Shown here: positions 59,386-64,000 of the stretch, one piece after another | How the letters are laid out: the number at the start of each line of letters is the position of its first letter | Numbering within the stretch: the stretch's first letter is position 1 | NCBI GenBank assembly: GCA_963745775.1 | Contig: CAVUYY010000012.1 | Location: forward strand, 186,001-250,000 | Source of the DNA: Gaiellasilicea sp963745775 | GTDB taxonomy: Bacteria; Actinomycetota; Thermoleophilia; Gaiellales; Gaiellaceae | DNA: 64,000 bases | Direction: 5' to 3' | Position numbers and translations under genes: made by a program | The notes under the pieces: model-generated | The model's database searches: none | Told to the model about the DNA's origin: nothing | Seen by the model: the letters and a program-made list of their open reading frames with translations, nothing else

Positions 59386-60314
59386 CGCAGCGGCTGAACG
59401 ATCACGCGGCGTCCATCCGCGATCAGCCACGCTCGACAGAGCCGCCTGCGCGAGCGAGCCCGGCCGGACCGAGAGATCCAGGGTGGTCAGAAGCGAGAGC
59501 TGACGGATCTCGTCGCTCGCCGCATACAGCGCGCGGTCACCGATCGCGTCCGCTAGCAGCGAGCGTGCGGGGAGCACGTAACCGCCGTGACAAGCCGGGC
59601 CGCCGAAGCTCGAGCGTTCGCCCGATCTGAGCGAGCACGCCGCCGCCCGAGACCCGCACGGCCTGGATCTCGCCGGCGAACTCGCTCCTCGCCGACCGGC
59701 AGTCCGTTGGCGTCGAGGATCGTCACCAACCCACCCTCGCTCGCGACCGCGAGCCTCCCGAAGAGCGCGGAGAGCGCGGTCACGCGGGCCGGTGCCCGCC
59801 AGGCGAACCGCCGGGAGCCGTTCGGGTCGAGGACGACAACGTCCCGCCCGACCGCGTAGGGGAGGAAGTTCCCGAAGCGCGACGTCTCGCCGCTTCCGAC
59901 CACGATCGGCGGATCCGCGTCGACGTCTGCGGCTACGAACCGGAGCAGACGGGGAGTCCGGCTTCGCACCGAGGCGGTGAACAGCCGCCACTCCCTGATG
60001 TTGCCGCCGCCGAAGTGCAACCAGAGAACGCGATCTCCGGCGAGGGCCAGCGACGCGATGCCGGCGCCGGTGCTCGTCCGGACGCATGAGGTCGGACGTC
60101 GAAACGTCGTCACGCCGCGCGTCTGCAGATTCCAGATGCGAACGCGATCGCAGTCCAGGGCCGATCGTCCGTCCGCGTAGGCCACCCGCCGTCCGTCCAT
60201 CGCCAGCGCGACGACGGGCCCAGCCGTCGTCACCGATCGCACGGTCGTGGCGCTGCCCCCCGGCACGACTGCGAGCCCGGCCAGCACGAGCACGAGTGCG
60301 CGGGAAATCCACAT
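59382..60314 (-). CDS. Secreted beta-propeller-like protein (two or more frameshifts)
   Basis: The protein of about 310 residues has a signal peptide (MWISRALVLVLAGLAVVPGG) and repeated blade-like strands: VVALAMDGRRVAYADGRSAL with RVRIWNLQTRGVTTFRR, SLALAGDRVLWLHFGGGN, RVTALSALFGRLAVASEGGL. After slips it ends ADGRRVIVQPLR at the TAG 59382-59384. A TACGGT box 6 bases upstream supports the start. It converges with the hypothetical gene before it; the stop codons overlap as CTAG. Confidence 0.6.
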
Positions 60315-60379
60315 CCTGCGACCGTACAACCCGCCTGTTAGCCCACCGTGAAGCGCAGATGAGGAAAGTCGCGAGCGGC

Positions 60380-60385
60380 TACCCT
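60380..60385 (+). promoter_or_regulatory. -10 box (TACCCT) of secA
   Basis: TACCCT ends 6 bases before GTG 60392, which favours that codon as the secA start over the ATG at 60359. Confidence 0.5.
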
Positions 60386-60391
60386 GTGCCC

Positions 60392-63064
<2,673 letters not shown>

Positions 63065-63077
63065 GCGCCGCGTCCGC

Positions 63078-63406
63078 TTAGCCGCCGGCGAGCTTGACCC
63101 GGTAGCCCTTCGCCTCGAGCAGCGAGGCGGCCTTCTCCCGGTGGTCGCCCTGGATCTCGACGGCGTCAGCCTTGACAGCGCCGCCGGAGCCGCAGCGCCG
63201 CTTCAACTCGCTCGCAAGCGGTTCGAGCTGTGCTTGCGGGAAGACCGCGGACGACCGTCACCGTCTTGCCGCCGCGACCGCTCTTCTCGCGGAAGATCCG
63301 CACGATTCCGTCATTCGGCGGCATCGGCTTCGGATCCGCCGGCCGCGATCGGCGTGCGCCGATGGTCACCGCCGTCCGTCGAGTAGACGAGTCGGCTCTC
63401 GCTCAT
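63078..63406 (-). CDS. SUI1-like translation factor (about two frameshifts)
   Basis: Joining frames gives about 109 residues: MSESRLVYSTDGGDHRRTPI, then DGIVRIFREKSGRGGKTVTV, VRGLP, and after a second slip QLEPLASELKRRCGSGGAVK with EIQGDHREKAASLLEAKGYR and VKLAGG. This is the SUI1/eIF1-like YciH family; the bacterial protein can affect start-codon choice. Slips lie near 63340 and 63245. A TACGAT box (complement 63413-63418) lies 6 bases before the ATG. Confidence 0.7.
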
Positions 63407-63540
63407 CGGCGGATCGTAGTCGGCACACATTCGACTCGAAGGCGTCACACCTCTGTGACACGTTCTGGCGTACCGTGTTCTCAGGGGCCCTCATCGGCCC
63501 CCTGGGGGCACGTGGACGAGGTCGGGCTTGGCGAGTGGGC

Positions 63541-63546
63541 TAGGAT
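63541..63546 (+). promoter_or_regulatory. -10 box (TAGGAT) of prfB
   Basis: TAGGAT ends 6 bases before the ATG at 63553, again leaderless in form. Confidence 0.45.
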
Positions 63547-63552
63547 CGCCGC

Positions 63553-64000
63553 ATGTCCGAGACCGCGGTCCCGCTCGACCAGCAGCTCGAGGAGATCAGA
63601 GCCCAGCTTCTCTGGGTTCGTGATTACCTTTGACCCGGACGCCGTCTCTGCCCGCATAGCGGAGCTCGAAGAGGAGCTCGCCCAGCCCGGTTTCTGGGAC
63701 GACCAGACCCGCGCCGCCCGCGTCTCGACCGAGCACTCCCGCCTCAGCAAGCGCCTCGAGCGCTACGAGCGCCTCCAGCGCGAGCACGACGACGCGGCCG
63801 AGCTGCTCGCGATGGATCCGGAGCTCGGCGCCGAGATCGAGGCCCAGCTTCAACCGCTCCGCGGCGAGCTCGCCCGTCTCCAGGAGGACGCCCTCTTCAC
63901 CGGCGAGTACGACGGCGGCGACGCCGTCGCCTCGATCCACTCCGGCACGGGCGGCACGGACGCCCAGGACTGGGCCGAGATGATGCTGCGCATGTACCTC
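63553..64000 (+). CDS. prfB: Peptide chain release factor 2, partial, with programmed frameshift
   Basis: Codons 1-26 (MSETAVPLDQQLEEIRAQLL, then WVRDYL) end at an in-frame TGA (63631-63633). After a +1 shift on CTT TGA C the chain continues LDPDAVSARIAELEEELAQP, GFWDDQTRAARVSTEHSRLS, and HSGTGGTDAQDWAEMMLRMY, the start of the RF2 core; the gene runs past the window edge. RF2 reads UGA and UAA stops, and low RF2 lets the ribosome slip, so the site makes RF2 control itself. This frame change is conserved biology, unlike the others in the window. Confidence 0.93.
63620..63634 (+). promoter_or_regulatory. Programmed +1 frameshift site of prfB
   Basis: GTGAT-TAC-CTT-TGA-C: the slippery CTT TGA C is canonical. 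GTGAT, 3 bases upstream, can pair with the AUCAC part of the 16S 3' end, but the usual stronger AGGGGG stimulator is absent. Confidence 0.85.

Noticed and set aside
63628..63634. Treating the prfB frame break as another sequencing error
   Set aside because: The CTT TGA C context at codon 26 is the conserved RF2 autoregulation site, so it is kept as programmed.

Overview
The window is a 64 kb piece of a very GC-rich bacterial chromosome. GTG and TTG starts, many TANNNT boxes 6-9 bases before start codons, long-form HPF, a DUF1469/DUF3618/YihY membrane operon, and several small protein families that I associate with Thermoleophilia (Gaiellales/Solirubrobacterales) point to a deep-branching actinobacterium. 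That placement is inference from gene content; there is no rRNA in the window. The reading frame is broken by single-base shifts in about twenty otherwise conserved genes (pcrA, pheT twice, a lipoyl acyltransferase, hisC and others), which looks more like uncorrected long-read assembly error than gene decay, so frameshifted genes are annotated here as whole genes.

Layout. 1-4836: partial acetyltransferase, pcrA helicase, Eis-like acetyltransferase, DUF4126 membrane protein and an M23 peptidase. 4850-14086: a tRNA-Val(GAC) gene followed by two tandem integrated elements (about 6.1 and 3.0 kb). Each is bounded by a copy of the 3' half of the tRNA followed by its own terminator hairpin, and each carries its own pair of short tandem repeats just inside both ends (ATGGCTGCA-type in the first, TGGCCCA-type in the second). 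No integrase was found in either. Their cargo is small genes: an RHH regulator with a coiled-coil and two CxxC proteins, an alanine/aspartate heptad protein beside a PAS protein, small secreted proteins, and a gene with a perfect LexA-type box at its start.

14.2-25 kb is mixed accessory and core material: a PAS-LuxR regulator, a badly broken beta-helix protein, a SABATH-type methyltransferase, an orphan ABC substrate-binding protein, D-lyxose isomerase, a DUF1800-DUF1501-cupredoxin operon and a CBS protein. 25-37 kb is translation: thrS, infC-rpmI-rplT with an attenuator-like hairpin in the leader, a SpoU methyltransferase, pheS and pheT, interrupted by DUF2207/LemA, MOSC and a methyltransferase. 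37-41.7 kb holds a cyclic-nucleotide-binding protein, a cupredoxin-like protein, a five-gene overlapping membrane operon and argR.

41.7-47.2 kb encodes a complete 2-oxoacid dehydrogenase complex (E1 alpha, E1 beta, E2, E3) with a VOC protein and an acetyltransferase between E2 and E3. 47.7-57.4 kb holds hisC, an LCP-family cell-wall ligase, UDP-glucose dehydrogenase, a sugar-nucleotide pyrophosphorylase, a cupin, a MerR regulator ahead of ahcY, mtnA and UDP-sugar pyrophosphorylase: envelope sugar supply plus S-adenosylhomocysteine and methylthioadenosine recycling. 57.5-64 kb holds a ComF-type protein, hpf, secA, a SUI1-like protein and the start of prfB with the RF2 autoregulatory CTT TGA C frameshift site.
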